A stretch of DNA of 64,000 nucleotides from Vicinamibacteraceae bacterium (GCA_011525805.1 WYBR01000042.1:17994-81993); one strand, 5' to 3'. Positions 46,322-56,473 are shown, numbered from the stretch's first letter. Numbers and translations: made by a program. The notes: generated by a model from the sequence alone, not told the origin.

Positions 46322-48085
46322 ATGAGCACACTTCGGTCCACTTCAAGACGCACGTCCGCCCGCTGGCTTTCCGCGGTCGGCTTCGCACTCCTGCTGGCGC
46401 TGGACCTGGCGGGGTGGGCGCAGGGCGGCCCGCCCGCCGCCCCGGGCGGCGGCGTCCCCGCCGGACGCCAGGCCTCCAACGTCGTCATCATCACGATCCA
46501 CGGCCCGATCGACGACGTGACCGTCCGTTCTGTTCAGCGCCGCATCGCGCTGGCGCAGCAGGCCGGCGCGGACGCGATCGTCTTCGAGATCAACACGTGG
46601 GGCGGCCTGGCGACCGCCACGCTGGACATCTGCAGCATCATCAAGCAGTGCCCGATCACCAACACGATCGCCTGGGTGAATCCGAAGGCCATCTCCGCCG
46701 GCGCCTTCATCGCCCTCGCGTGCAAAGAGATCGTCATGGCCCCCGGGGGATACATGGGCGATTGCGCTCCGATCGTTCCCAACACGGCGCTTCCGGCGGC
46801 GGAGCGCGCCAAGATGGAATCGCCCCTGCTCGCGCAGGTCGTCGACTCCGCCCGCCGCCGCGGCTACGACGAACGCCTCGTCATGTCCTTCGTCGCGGTG
46901 GACATCGAACTCTGGCTCGTCGAAGAGAAGGACTCGGGCAATCGCCTCTTCATCGACCGCGGGGAGTACGCGATGCTCTTTGGCGACGATCCGCCCGAGA
47001 CGGTCCGGGCCCGCGCTTCGGGCGGGCTGGCGCCGGCCGAAGGCCAGGCCGTCCGCGCCCCGATCCCCTTCCTCCAGGAACTCATCGAGTCGCAAGGCGA
47101 GCAGAGCGGTTTGTCGCGCGAAGAAATCGCCCGGCAGATCGAACTCAACCAGGAACTTCTCTCCGCCCGGCCCGCGCTGTCCAGAAGCGACCGGGGGCGC
47201 TACGTCCTCGTCGAGCCGGTCATCGACAACAAGACGCTTCTGGTGGTCTACGCCGAGAAGGCGCGGCGCTGGGGCTTGTCGCAGGAGACGATCGCCAACG
47301 AGGAAGAACTCAAGGCGTTCCTCGGCGCCGCGACGATCGCCCGCTCGGACCAGACCTGGTCCGAGGAACTCGTGCAGTTGCTCACGAGCACGCCGGTGCG
47401 GGCGCTGCTGCTGGTGGTTTTTCTCGTCGGCCTGATCTGGGAGATGGCCACGCCGGGCGTCGGCGTGCCGCTCACGATCTCGCTCGGCGCGGCGGTGCTG
47501 CTCTTCGGGGCGCCGGCGCTGACGGGGCTGGCCCAGTGGTGGGACATCGTGCTCGTGCTCGCAGGAATCGCGCTGCTCGGCGTCGAGTTGTTCCTCCTTC
47601 CAGGCTTCGGCGTCGCCGGCATCGCGGGCATCGTCTGCATCGGCATCGGCTTCGTCGGGACGTTCATGGCCCCGGACCCCTCGGGAAGCATTCTGCCGAC
47701 GTCCGAACTGGCGCGCCAAGCGATGCTTCGCGGTCTCTCGACGCTTCTGCTGGGGTTTTTCGCCGGCGGAGTGGCGCTGTGGGTCGGGGTGAAGAACTTT
47801 TCGCGGGTGCCGGGGCTGAGCCGCCTTGTGCTCAACGAACGCCTGCCGCGCCACGACGAACCTGAATCGCTCCTCGGCGCCATGGCCCCCAGCCGCCCCG
47901 GCCCCGAGATCGGCAGCGTCGGCGTCGTGGTTTCCACGCTCCGGCCCGTCGGCCGCGCTCGAATCGGCGCGGTGATCTACGATGTTGTCTCCGAACGGGG
48001 CATCATCGAGGAGGGGCGACGCGTTCGCGTGCTCGCCAACAGCCCCTTCGAGATTGTCGTGGAGGATGCGGATGACGCCGGCTGA
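46322..48085 (+). CDS. NfeD-type membrane-bound serine protease
   Basis: Protein of 587 residues from ATG 46322 (signal peptide/anchor 1-35). The ClpP-like domain begins NVVIITIHGPIDDVTVRSVQ with INTWGGLATATLDICSI, the catalytic Ser in NPKAISAGAFIALAC, and a following GGYMGDCAPIVP block. It continues as a membrane region with about four helices and ends in an OB-fold domain (GVVVSTLRPVGRARIGAVIYD, a typical NfeD tail). Long NfeD proteins cut prohibitin/flotillin-like partners; floA lies two genes on. A 130-nt divergent region separates it from recN. Confidence 0.88.
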   Translation: MSTLRSTSRRTSARWLSAVGFALLLALDLAGWAQGGPPAAPGGGVPAGRQASNVVIITIHGPIDDVTVRSVQRRIALAQQAGADAIVFEINTWGGLATATLDICSIIKQCPITNTIAWVNPKAISAGAFIALACKEIVMAPGGYMGDCAPIVPNTALPAAERAKMESPLLAQVVDSARRRGYDERLVMSFVAVDIELWLVEEKDSGNRLFIDRGEYAMLFGDDPPETVRARASGGLAPAEGQAVRAPIPFLQELIESQGEQSGLSREEIARQIELNQELLSARPALSRSDRGRYVLVEPVIDNKTLLVVYAEKARRWGLSQETIANEEELKAFLGAATIARSDQTWSEELVQLLTSTPVRALLLVVFLVGLIWEMATPGVGVPLTISLGAAVLLFGAPALTGLAQWWDIVLVLAGIALLGVELFLLPGFGVAGIAGIVCIGIGFVGTFMAPDPSGSILPTSELARQAMLRGLSTLLLGFFAGGVALWVGVKNFSRVPGLSRLVLNERLPRHDEPESLLGAMAPSRPGPEIGSVGVVVSTLRPVGRARIGAVIYDVVSERGIIEEGRRVRVLANSPFEIVVEDADDAG

Positions 48086-48665
48086 TTCGATCTGGGTTCT
48101 CGCGCAGGGCGCCACGGCGGCGGGCAACGGGCCGGGCGTCCTCGGCTGGTGGGTCGTCGGGCTGCTCACCATGGCGGCGCTTCTGGTTGCGGTGGAACTT
48201 TTCGTGCCCTCGGGCGGGCTGATCAGCGTGGTGGCCGGGCTGTGCGCTATCGCGGGCGTGGTGATCGCCTTCCGGATTAACGTGATGACGGGGCTGGTGG
48301 CGCTGGGACTGGTGGCCGTGGGGGGCCCGACGGTTTTCTGGGCCGCGATCAAAGTCTTCCCCAGCACGCCGGTGGGGCGCAACATCATCCTCACGGCCGG
48401 CACGACCGAAGAAGACATTCAGCGCCGCCAAAGCGAGAAGCGGGCCGAGACCCAGGCCATCACCGCTCTCGTCGGCGCCAGAGGCAAGGCCCTGACCGGA
48501 CTTCGACCCGGCGGGACGGTGCGCATCGACGGCGAAGACATCGAAGCCTTCGCCGAGACGGGAATCATTCAGGCAGGCACGCGCGTCGTGGTGACGAGCG
48601 TGCAGGGGCGGCAGATCCGCGTCATGGCCGCCGACGAGGTGGAAGGCGAGGGCCGACAGGCCTGA
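48072..48665 (+). CDS. Short NfeD-like membrane protein
   Basis: Protein of 197 residues; ATG 48072 is used because GGAGG at 48061-48065 gives good spacing. It overlaps the end of the long nfeD gene. Four membrane helices ([23 protein letters not shown] and following) precede a C-terminal OB-fold domain: [42 protein letters not shown]. Short NfeD proteins sit next to flotillin genes and are thought to bind them in membrane microdomains. Confidence 0.85.
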   Translation: MTPADSIWVLAQGATAAGNGPGVLGWWVVGLLTMAALLVAVELFVPSGGLISVVAGLCAIAGVVIAFRINVMTGLVALGLVAVGGPTVFWAAIKVFPSTPVGRNIILTAGTTEEDIQRRQSEKRAETQAITALVGARGKALTGLRPGGTVRIDGEDIEAFAETGIIQAGTRVVVTSVQGRQIRVMAADEVEGEGRQA

Positions 48666-48753
48666 TCGGCCGCGCTACCCTCCTGTCTCAACAGCGAAGC
48701 GATCGCGTCGCCGCGCCTCGCGGCGGCGGGCAAGCAAGGAAAGAGGTCGGCAC

Positions 48754-49758
48754 ATGCCTCAACCGATCACCTGGGTTATTCTCGCCGTCGTCATCATCTT
48801 TGCGCTGGTGGCGCTGGTCATCATCGCGCAGTTCTTCAACCTCTGGTTTCAGGCGTTCCTCTCCGGCGCCAGTGTTTCCTTTATCGACCTCATCGGCATG
48901 AAGTTCCGCAAGGTCGATCCGCGGATCATCGTGCTCAACCGCATCCAGGCGGTCAAGGCGGGCCTCAACGTCACGACCAAGGAACTCGAGACGCACCTGC
49001 TCGCGGGAGGGCGCGTGCCGCTGGTCATTCGCGCCCTGATCGCCGCCGACCGTGCGAAGATTGAACTGGGCTTCAACACGGCCTGCGCGATCGACCTCGC
49101 CGGCCGCGACATCTTCGACGCCGTCCAGACCTCCGTGAAGCCCAAAGTCATCGACTGCCCCGACGCCTCGCGCGGGCGCAACACGATCGATGCGGTCGCG
49201 CAGGACGGAATCCAACTCAAGGTGAAGGCCCGCATCACCGTTCGCGCCAATCTCGCCCGACTCGTGGGCGGCGCGCTCGAGGAGACGATCATTGCCCGCG
49301 TCGGCGAGGGCATCGTCACCACCATCGGTTCGGCGGCGACGCACAAGGAAGTCCTCGCCAACCCCGACAACATCAGCAAAACGGTGCTCAAGAAGGGTCT
49401 CGACTCGGGTACCGCCTTCGAGATTCTCTCCATCGACATCGCGGACGTGGATGTGGGTGAGAACATCGGCGCCAAACTCCAGGCCGACCAGGCCGAGGCG
49501 GACAAGAAGCGCTTCCAAGCCGAGGCCGAGAAGCGCGCCGCGATGGCCCGCGCTCAGGAGGCGGAGAACCGCGCGCTGATCGAACTCAACCGCGCCAAGG
49601 TCGTCGAGGCCGAAGCGGAGGTTCCCCGCGCCATGGCCGAAGCGTTCCGCGGCGGCAACCTCGGCATCATGGACTACTACCGCATGCGCAATATCCAGGC
49701 TGACACGCACATGCGCACGGCGATCGGCGGCGGCCCGGAGCCCAACGGCCCGGCTTGA
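48754..49758 (+). CDS. floA: Flotillin-like protein FloA
   Basis: Protein of 334 residues. The N-terminus has a hairpin membrane segment (about 7-27), then [47 protein letters not shown] and [40 protein letters not shown], highly characteristic of YqfA/FloA. The C-terminal half is an Ala/Glu-rich coiled coil. It scaffolds detergent-resistant membrane microdomains. The nfeD-nfeD-floA order matches the Bacillus yqeZ-yqfA arrangement. Confidence 0.93.
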   Translation: MPQPITWVILAVVIIFALVALVIIAQFFNLWFQAFLSGASVSFIDLIGMKFRKVDPRIIVLNRIQAVKAGLNVTTKELETHLLAGGRVPLVIRALIAADRAKIELGFNTACAIDLAGRDIFDAVQTSVKPKVIDCPDASRGRNTIDAVAQDGIQLKVKARITVRANLARLVGGALEETIIARVGEGIVTTIGSAATHKEVLANPDNISKTVLKKGLDSGTAFEILSIDIADVDVGENIGAKLQADQAEADKKRFQAEAEKRAAMARAQEAENRALIELNRAKVVEAEAEVPRAMAEAFRGGNLGIMDYYRMRNIQADTHMRTAIGGGPEPNGPA

Positions 49759-49795
49759 GCGCCCCGCGCCGCGCCAAGCGTCAGGACTGCGGGAT

Positions 49796-51472
49796 TCATC
49801 GTCGCGGCTGGGCCGCGCGGACGCGCTGTGCCTCGTCGCCGCGTCCCGTCTCATCGAGCAATGCCGCCAGCGCCGCCCGCGTCAGGTTGTATTCCGGATC
49901 AGCATCGAGCGCCGACCGGTAGTGCTCGATCACGTCTTCCACGGGTCGAGTCATGAGCATCACGCGTCCGAGATCGCTCACCAGCCGGTCGCTCGGACCG
50001 CCGAGGTCGATGCCGCGGCGGAGCAGCCGCTCGCACTCGGCCCACTCGCCGCGAAGCAGATGCAGCCGCGCGCGAGTCAGAGCGACGGGCGCGCTGCCGA
50101 GCAGTCCGAGGCCGCCCTCGCTCCAGGAGTCGGCCTTGAGCAGGTGACCGAGGGCCCGGCCGGCGGTCTGCTGAGCCTCCGGAGTCGCGCCGGCCCTCGA
50201 CGCGTCGTCGGCGAGCGATCCGCCGCGCCACGCATGGTACTGGACCACCATGCTGTGCAGGGTCAGCGCCAGAAGAAGCGCGCAACTCGCCAGCCACGCC
50301 GCGCCCCACCGCGTAATCCCTCCCCCGCGCCGCAACTGAAAGCGATGAAACCGGCAATCGCGGTCGCCGAGCACGCGCCATGCTTTCCAGAGGACGAACG
50401 TCGTGCATCCGGCGATGCCGACGGCGAAGAGCATCGGAATCAGCCCGCCGTACAGCCCGCGAAAGGCGAAGAATGCGCCGAGGAAGAGCAGGACGCAGGC
50501 GACTTCTTCGCCCCAGGTCAGGTCGAAGCGGCGCGGCGCGGGGCGCTCGACGCGCGGCCGCGCCCCCAGCGCGATCGGCCCGAACCCGAAATAGAGCGCG
50601 TCGTTCGGGCACACGCTCACGCAGTCCATGCACTTCATGCAGCCGGGATCGACGACCATGCCGTAGTCGCGCACTTCTTCGTGGACGCGCACGTTGCTCG
50701 AGCAGACGGCGGTGCAGTGGCCGCAGTGCTCGCAGGCGTCGGTAACGCGGATGCGCCAGCGCGCGAGGCGGTCGAGAGGCGCGAAGAAGCCCCCGTAGGG
50801 ACAGCCGTAGGTGCAGAACCCCTTGGCGCCGAGGAAGTAGACCGTCGCAAAGCCGCACACCAGCAGGAACGGAATCGCGACAGCGACGCCGGCGAACGTG
50901 TGCCAGAAGTCGCTCGTCGTCAGGTGCGCCTCGAGGCGCCAATCGGGCAGGTTCCCGCTCGTTCCGGAGACGGGTGCGACAATCAGCCGATGCGCTGCCG
51001 GCCAGATGAACATGTACAGCGCCAGGCCCAACGGAACGTAAAGCAACAGGCGCGAGCGGAAGGGCTTGGGCCGCACGCCGACCTTCTTCATCATCCACCC
51101 GCAGAGGTCCTGGAGCATGACGAGATGGCAGCCCCAGCCGCAGAACCATCGCCCGAGCAGCAGGGTCGAGAGCAGCGCCAGCGCGAAGAAGATCAGCCCC
51201 GCGTTGATGACGCCGCGCTTGACGAACTCCATCGATTCGGAAGGCTCGATCGGCGTGGTCGTGGAGCCCGTGACCAGCCACTGCACGATGTGCAGGATCA
51301 TCGCGAGTTGCACAGCGCCGAGGACAATCGCCCGCCGCCGACTCATGCGCGACGGGCGGATGGTCGGCGCGGGCGCGCCGCGATTCTCCGCGACGACCGG
51401 GAGGTGGACGACCGCCCCGGCGCCGCAGCGAAGATGGTCGGGCTCCAGGCTCTGGCGCTTGGTGGCGTGCAT
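49796..51472 (-). CDS. Membrane-bound 4Fe-4S protein (NapH/CcoG-like) with TPR-like tail
   Basis: Protein of 558 residues from ATG 51472. The membrane part has FCGWGCHLVMLQDLCGW and KGFCTYGCPYGGFFAPLDRL, paired Cys motifs of the NapH/RdxA type, and a soluble loop with CEHCGHCTAVC and CMKCMDCVSVCPNDAL, two 4Fe-4S ferredoxin sites. It probably passes electrons through the membrane. The last ~150 residues (AECERLLRRGIDLGGPSDRLVSDLGRV...ALDADPEYNLTRAAL) resemble TPR helices, an unusual addition. No partner gene is adjacent, so the pathway is unclear. Confidence 0.85.
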   Translation of the reverse strand: MHATKRQSLEPDHLRCGAGAVVHLPVVAENRGAPAPTIRPSRMSRRRAIVLGAVQLAMILHIVQWLVTGSTTTPIEPSESMEFVKRGVINAGLIFFALALLSTLLLGRWFCGWGCHLVMLQDLCGWMMKKVGVRPKPFRSRLLLYVPLGLALYMFIWPAAHRLIVAPVSGTSGNLPDWRLEAHLTTSDFWHTFAGVAVAIPFLLVCGFATVYFLGAKGFCTYGCPYGGFFAPLDRLARWRIRVTDACEHCGHCTAVCSSNVRVHEEVRDYGMVVDPGCMKCMDCVSVCPNDALYFGFGPIALGARPRVERPAPRRFDLTWGEEVACVLLFLGAFFAFRGLYGGLIPMLFAVGIAGCTTFVLWKAWRVLGDRDCRFHRFQLRRGGGITRWGAAWLASCALLLALTLHSMVVQYHAWRGGSLADDASRAGATPEAQQTAGRALGHLLKADSWSEGGLGLLGSAPVALTRARLHLLRGEWAECERLLRRGIDLGGPSDRLVSDLGRVMLMTRPVEDVIEHYRSALDADPEYNLTRAALAALLDETGRGDEAQRVRAAQPRR

Positions 51473-51622
51473 CGTGAACTCAGACGGATCGGGGATTCGC
51501 CGGATTCTATCGGTCGAAACGCACCGCCACATGCGGGCGTGACTCGGACCCTCTCAGGGCGACGCACGCCGCGCGGTTCGCGAGGACGACGCAGCGCCGC
51601 CCCGCCGCTACCCTTGCCTCCC

Positions 51623-52387
51623 ATGCTGTGCATCGAGCAGCCTGCACACAGCACCGACGAAGCGTGGATCGTGGCGCTCCAGGCGCCCGAGCCAGCCGCC
51701 CCAATTGCGACTCGTTGGAAGGGCAACGCGCTGCAACTTGACGCCGCCGACCTCGATCGGTTTGCCGCGCAGACGCTTCTTGTCAATTCCGGCTCGCTCG
51801 GTTCCGACCTTTTCGACCGGCACCCGCGCAACTGGATGGCGGGCGCGACGGCTAACCTTGCCGCCCACCTTGCTTCGCTCCGCCGCGAGATTGAGCGTCT
51901 CGACATTCGATTCCTCATCGAGCCGCACTCCCGGCACATTCTTCACGATGCACCGACGGCCGCCGCCTTCCTGCGCGAGCACGGCGACGAGCGCCTCGGC
52001 CTGGCCCTCAACCCGTGCGCCCTCTTCGAGCCGAGCATGATCACCTTCGCGGAGGACCACCTGCGGCGGATCGCAGAGGCGCTCGCTCCGCTGGCGAGCG
52101 CCTTCGTCCTGGCCGACGCCGCGCGCGACGCCTCGGGAGAAAACCTGCTTCCAACGGATCTCGGTCGGGGCGAGTTCGATCCTCTCATCAACCTGCAAGT
52201 CGTACTCGAACAGGCGGTCCAGGCGGTGACGGGCGCCCAGGTGGAACCGTCATCCTCCTCGCCGGTCCCGCGGCCGGCAGGGGAGGGCGTCCCGGCGGTG
52301 ATCCTCCGCCGCGTGCCCGCCGGCGCTGCGGGCGAATCGCTGGCCGCAAACCTGCATCGCTTGCTTGCACGGCGAGTGGGGGATTGA
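51623..52387 (+). CDS. TIM-barrel sugar isomerase/epimerase-like protein
   Basis: Protein of 254 residues from the ATG at 51623; the frame open much further upstream is antisense to the 4Fe-4S gene and is not used. LVNSGSLGSDLFDRHP and RRE-IERLDIRFLIEPHS and HGDERLGLALNPCALFEPSMI, with LASAFVLADAARDASGENLLP, show the strand pattern of the xylose isomerase-like TIM barrel family. Metal-binding residues could not all be identified. It lies 41 nt before nuoC on the same strand; a functional link is not evident. Confidence 0.6.
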   Translation: MLCIEQPAHSTDEAWIVALQAPEPAAPIATRWKGNALQLDAADLDRFAAQTLLVNSGSLGSDLFDRHPRNWMAGATANLAAHLASLRREIERLDIRFLIEPHSRHILHDAPTAAAFLREHGDERLGLALNPCALFEPSMITFAEDHLRRIAEALAPLASAFVLADAARDASGENLLPTDLGRGEFDPLINLQVVLEQAVQAVTGAQVEPSSSSPVPRPAGEGVPAVILRRVPAGAAGESLAANLHRLLARRVGD

Positions 52388-52428
52388 ATGGGGGGTTCTG
52401 CCGCCACCCAGGCGCCTGGTCTCATCCC

Positions 52429-52983
52429 ATGCCGCGACCCAACCTCGATCATCCGACGCTGGCGCACTTGAAGGAGCGGTTCGCTTCGCGCGGCATCAAG
52501 GCCTCCGAGTTCCGCGGTCAAACCACGATCGTCGTTCCGCCGGCGCTGCTTCACGAGGTGATGAAGTTCCTGCGCGACGATGAGCGCTGCCGCTACGACT
52601 TTCTCTCCGACGTGACGGCGGTGGACTACCTCGGATACCCGGCGGCGACGCCCGGACGCTTCGCGGTCGTCTACGTCCTTTCGAGCACGGCTGACAACCG
52701 ACGCCTCGTCGTCAAGACCTTTCTCGACCCGAGTCTCGACACGAGCGGCAATACCGACGATCCGGCCCTGGTCGTCGATTCCGTCACGGACCTCTGGCCC
52801 GGCGCCGAATGGCCGGAGCGCGAGGTCTACGACATGTTCGGCATCCGCTTCGCCAATCACCCCGACCTGCGCCGCATCCTGCTGTGGCGAGACTATCCCG
52901 CGTTCCCCTTGCGCAAGGACTATCCGCTGCGAGGCCGCGGAGAGCGCGAGCGGTACAAAGTCGTTCAGCGCGAGGACGCGTAG
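52429..52983 (+). CDS. nuoC: NADH-quinone oxidoreductase subunit C
   Basis: Protein of 184 residues. Signature blocks are ERCRYDFLSDVTAVDYLGY, WPGAEWPEREVYDMFGIRF and NHPDLRRILLWRDYPAFPLRKDYP, all diagnostic of NuoC (30-kDa complex I subunit), part of the peripheral arm of NADH dehydrogenase. No other nuo gene is in the window: upstream is a TIM-barrel gene and downstream is lptC/A on the other strand. The usual nuoA-N operon must therefore be split in this genome. Confidence 0.93.
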   Translation: MPRPNLDHPTLAHLKERFASRGIKASEFRGQTTIVVPPALLHEVMKFLRDDERCRYDFLSDVTAVDYLGYPAATPGRFAVVYVLSSTADNRRLVVKTFLDPSLDTSGNTDDPALVVDSVTDLWPGAEWPEREVYDMFGIRFANHPDLRRILLWRDYPAFPLRKDYPLRGRGERERYKVVQREDA

Positions 52984-53007
52984 GTTCGGGCACGCCCGCG
53001 GGTGGGT

Positions 53008-56000
53008 CTATTCGCGGATCGCGGGGATCGGCCCGTCGACGCGGCTGCCCTCGACCGTGATTCCGTTGGTGAAGAAGTCCCAGAGGACGCGCCGCGCCTG
53101 CACGGCGCCGCTCGCGGCGTCGCTCTCAAGAACGACGTAGTTGTCGTCGAAGGACTCGATCGTCGCCATGAGAGTTCGGACGTCGTAGGTCAGGCGATCG
53201 GCCCAGATGCTCCGATCGAGGCGGCGAATGAAGACGTTTCCTTCCGCCGTGGCGCGAGTCAGTTCCATCCCCTCTCGCCGCGACAGGTCCATCGCGCTGA
53301 TCGACTCGGTGGACTTGAGCGACGCGGTCATGCGGTCGCTGTCCACGCGGATGACCGGCTGGCCGGCCGGCCGATGGCGCATGACGGCGCGGTCGGTGAT
53401 CGAGAGGATGGACCCCCGCTCAAGAGAGAGTTGTCCCGTCCATGAAAAATCCGTCTCGCCGGGACCGGAGAACTGAACCGCCGCCTTGGAGGGATCGCGG
53501 GCGGGCGGCTCGGCCTGAGCCGCGTCCCGCCCCGCCGCAGGCGGATCGCCGTCGTCCACGCGGGCGCGTTCCGGAGCGTCCTCGCGCCTCGAATCGACCA
53601 CCAGCATCCATCCTTCGCCGATCGCCTCGAAGAGTTCGGTCGCCTCCGTGTACTCGATGATCTCGCTCGCGATGGCGAGGAGCAGTTCGCGCTCGGTGCG
53701 CGCATCGTCGGCGAAGCGCTGGGCCTCGATGCGGGCCTGCTCATCGCCGCGGCCGAGCAGCGTCATGCGCCGCAGGTGCCGGACCTTGGGCGCCTCGGGC
53801 TCGAGCGAGGCAGGCAGCGGCTCGGTCAGTTCCACCTGGAGCCACTGGCCGTTCATGCGGTCCGTCTCGCGCGCGTTCGGCTCGGAGACGGCCTCCACGT
53901 CGCCCTCGAACGTGATCAGGCCGCGCTCCTCCTCAAAGGTCAGTAGATCCTTCCAGTCGACGGTCACGCTCTCCACGTCCCGCGCCGAGTCGCTCTCGGG
54001 CTGCTCGGCCGGCGGCCCTTCGAGACGCCGGCGCAACTCCTCGCGCATCTCCTCGGGAGTGGTGACGGGGCGAGCATCCTCCGCAGGCTGCGCTGGCGCT
54101 TCCGTCCCCTGAGCGAGTTTGAACCACGTCAGCGTGCCCGCGCCGATGAACCGCGCGATGCGGTTTCCCTCCCGGCTGGAGATGTTCGCGATCTCCGCGT
54201 GCCGACCCATGACCTTCAGCGACGGATCGCTGACGATCACGTTCTCGCCGGTCAGCACCGCCGTGTCCGTCCGCGCATCGACGTCCAGGCGGTCGGCGAA
54301 GGCCTTCACGTCGTTCTCGAGAGAGAGCACGACGGCGCCCTGCGCCAGCAGGTCGGTGACGGCGAGGGAGCGCGGCTTGCCGGCGTCTTCACCTTCCCCG
54401 CGCAGCGCGCCGGCGAAAAGCGTCGGCAGCGCCTCCGCCGAGGCGAGCGAGCCTTCGACGAGATCGGCCTGGATGTACTGCGCCTCGATCGAGCCGCCCG
54501 CGTCCACGACGCGGCCCCGGCCCGTCACCGTCAACTGGCCCGGATACGAAGAACCCTGCGCGTTCTCCCTGAAGAGCACGAAGAGTTCATCCCCGCTGAT
54601 GTTGCCCTCCGCCGAGCGGAGAATTGCATCTCCGCTGGCGGTGATCGTGTCGATGACCTGGTTCCGGTCGCGCTCGCGGTCTTTGAAGCCCAGGCGAAGT
54701 TGCTGCGAGTCGAGCGAGTAACCCTCCGGGTCGTCGACGTGGACGGCTCCACTGAAGATGGCCGAGGCGATTCGTCCGAGTCCGCCGCGACTCTCGTCGG
54801 GCGCAAACTCGATCGTGAAGTCGTCAAGCCAGTTGACGGAGAACCCGATCGGCAGTCCCTGGATCGGCGGCTCGCCCCTCGGCGGAGCGTCGACGGGCGG
54901 ATTGAGCCGCTCGGGCGGGGCCAGCCCGACGAGCGTGCCCGAGCCCTGGAGCACGCCTCGCGTGCGGCCCGACTCGTCAAAAGGATCCAACTGGTACTCG
55001 AAGGGGAAGACCGACGTGAGCCGCGCGCCGCCGGGCAGGCCCGCCTCGATCGGCTGGTCGCGCGAGCACTCCAGCCGCGCCACGGCCTCCGACCGCGAGT
55101 ACTCAAGGTGATGGCCGATGGCGTAGAACTCGCCGTGCTCGACGCGCACCGGGGCGCCGCCGAGCGTGGCGTAGAGGTCGTCCGGGCCGTGCAGATTCTC
55201 CGGGGTCGCTTCGAGAGGCGCGAGCGTCAGCCGCCCGGCGCCGGTGATTCGGATGTCGGACCAGGAAACGTCGATGTCGGAGCCGAGGAATCGTGGAAGC
55301 GGGGGAGTCTGCCCGATCGGCGTCGCGGCGAGAGCGAGCCAACGATCGTGCGAGGTGTGTCCGAAGCCGCAAGCGACGTTGGAGGTGTCCGGTGCCGCGC
55401 CGGGCGCGGATTGAGGCGGCAGGCTGGAGGAAGGAGCGCCCGTGAGCCGACCGCCCGCGCTGCCTCGCTCAAGCGTGAAGTCGGCCACGAGGTCGCGGCC
55501 GTGAATCGTCAACTTCGATGATCCCTCGCCTTGCTCGATGATGACTTCGTCAGTGAGCGTCAGTCGATAGGGAGTCACGCCGGACCACTCGACATCGCGG
55601 CGCTCGACGGCGCGCGGCGCTGCAGCCGGCGCGCCGGGCGAGGGCCGCGCCGAGGTCGGCGAACCCGCCGCTCCCCGCGGCAAAACCTCGGGCGCGCCGC
55701 TCACCGCGCGCGCCCCACTCGCGCCCCCGTCGGAACGCCGGTAGACAATCAACTCGCGCTCGTCGATCTCAAGTTCCTCGATTCGCCCGAGGCGCTCGTT
55801 GAAGAGCAGGCTCATGCCCGTCCCGACGAGGATCACATCCGCCGTTCGCGCCGTGATGCGGTCCTCGGTGCGGGCGCTAAGGCGTTCGGCGTCAAAGTTG
55901 AGCGTCGAGGTCGAGAACTCGGCGACCGGCAGGTCGCGGGTAGTGTCGATCGCGTACGCCGCGCGCGGCCCCGGCGCCTCGTACAGCGCCATGACGACAT

Positions 56001-56469
56001 TACCCTGCAGCACGCCGGCTTGCGGCTGGCGATTCTCCGCGAGAAGGAACTGCCCTTCATCTGCGCGGATGTGAATCAACTGGTTCGCGGAGCGGTAAAT
56101 CCACGCCTGCGGCTTCGTGAAGCGGTTCCATCCAGTCTCCAGCGGGTCGGACTTGTCCCAGCGGTAGCGGAACGCGAGCAGCCCTTCGTCGTTGGTGAAC
56201 TCGAGCTCGCCCCGGCCGGTCTGGAGCGATTGGAGCGGATCGCCCTGCGCCGGCCGCCGTTCGCCGATGACCAGGCGCTTGGAGGGGTCGCGCTCGCCGA
56301 CCTCGGCTTCGAGCAGTTCCGGCGCGATGACGGCGTCGGAGTGCGTAGTCGAAACGCGGCCCCGTCCGCCGAAGACCACAAGCATGAGCAGAAGGATCGC
56401 GCCGAGGACGCCCGCGACTCCCACCATGAGAAGATGTCGATCGGCCATCGCCGAACGCCGTGGACGCAT
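53008..56469 (-). CDS. Large LptC/LptA (OstA)-like LPS transport protein
   Basis: Protein of 1153 residues; ATG 56469 is chosen because AAGGAGG stands 9 nt upstream. An N-terminal membrane anchor (about 10-32) is followed by an LptC-like segment, then several blocks with the beta-jellyroll periodicity of OstA/LptA (for example DRLDVDARTDTAVLTGENVIV and ADRLTYDVRTLMATIES). Separate LptA is about 180 residues and LptC about 190, so this is a many-fold enlarged form. It probably bridges LPS from the inner membrane. It follows kdsC by 4 nt, in the Kdo/LPS operon. Confidence 0.75.
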   Translation of the reverse strand: MRPRRSAMADRHLLMVGVAGVLGAILLLMLVVFGGRGRVSTTHSDAVIAPELLEAEVGERDPSKRLVIGERRPAQGDPLQSLQTGRGELEFTNDEGLLAFRYRWDKSDPLETGWNRFTKPQAWIYRSANQLIHIRADEGQFLLAENRQPQAGVLQGNVVMALYEAPGPRAAYAIDTTRDLPVAEFSTSTLNFDAERLSARTEDRITARTADVILVGTGMSLLFNERLGRIEELEIDERELIVYRRSDGGASGARAVSGAPEVLPRGAAGSPTSARPSPGAPAAAPRAVERRDVEWSGVTPYRLTLTDEVIIEQGEGSSKLTIHGRDLVADFTLERGSAGGRLTGAPSSSLPPQSAPGAAPDTSNVACGFGHTSHDRWLALAATPIGQTPPLPRFLGSDIDVSWSDIRITGAGRLTLAPLEATPENLHGPDDLYATLGGAPVRVEHGEFYAIGHHLEYSRSEAVARLECSRDQPIEAGLPGGARLTSVFPFEYQLDPFDESGRTRGVLQGSGTLVGLAPPERLNPPVDAPPRGEPPIQGLPIGFSVNWLDDFTIEFAPDESRGGLGRIASAIFSGAVHVDDPEGYSLDSQQLRLGFKDRERDRNQVIDTITASGDAILRSAEGNISGDELFVLFRENAQGSSYPGQLTVTGRGRVVDAGGSIEAQYIQADLVEGSLASAEALPTLFAGALRGEGEDAGKPRSLAVTDLLAQGAVVLSLENDVKAFADRLDVDARTDTAVLTGENVIVSDPSLKVMGRHAEIANISSREGNRIARFIGAGTLTWFKLAQGTEAPAQPAEDARPVTTPEEMREELRRRLEGPPAEQPESDSARDVESVTVDWKDLLTFEEERGLITFEGDVEAVSEPNARETDRMNGQWLQVELTEPLPASLEPEAPKVRHLRRMTLLGRGDEQARIEAQRFADDARTERELLLAIASEIIEYTEATELFEAIGEGWMLVVDSRREDAPERARVDDGDPPAAGRDAAQAEPPARDPSKAAVQFSGPGETDFSWTGQLSLERGSILSITDRAVMRHRPAGQPVIRVDSDRMTASLKSTESISAMDLSRREGMELTRATAEGNVFIRRLDRSIWADRLTYDVRTLMATIESFDDNYVVLESDAASGAVQARRVLWDFFTNGITVEGSRVDGPIPAIRE

Positions 56470-56473
56470 GGGT

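Noticed and set aside
46343..48418. A 691-residue minus-strand frame opposite the nfeD genes
   Set aside because: Composition is Arg/Asp/Gly/His-rich without domains and it mirrors two well-supported genes.
49922..51622. Upstream extension of the TIM-barrel protein to 821 residues
   Set aside because: The extension is antisense to the 4Fe-4S protein and reads as low-complexity charged sequence; the ATG at 51623 is sufficient.
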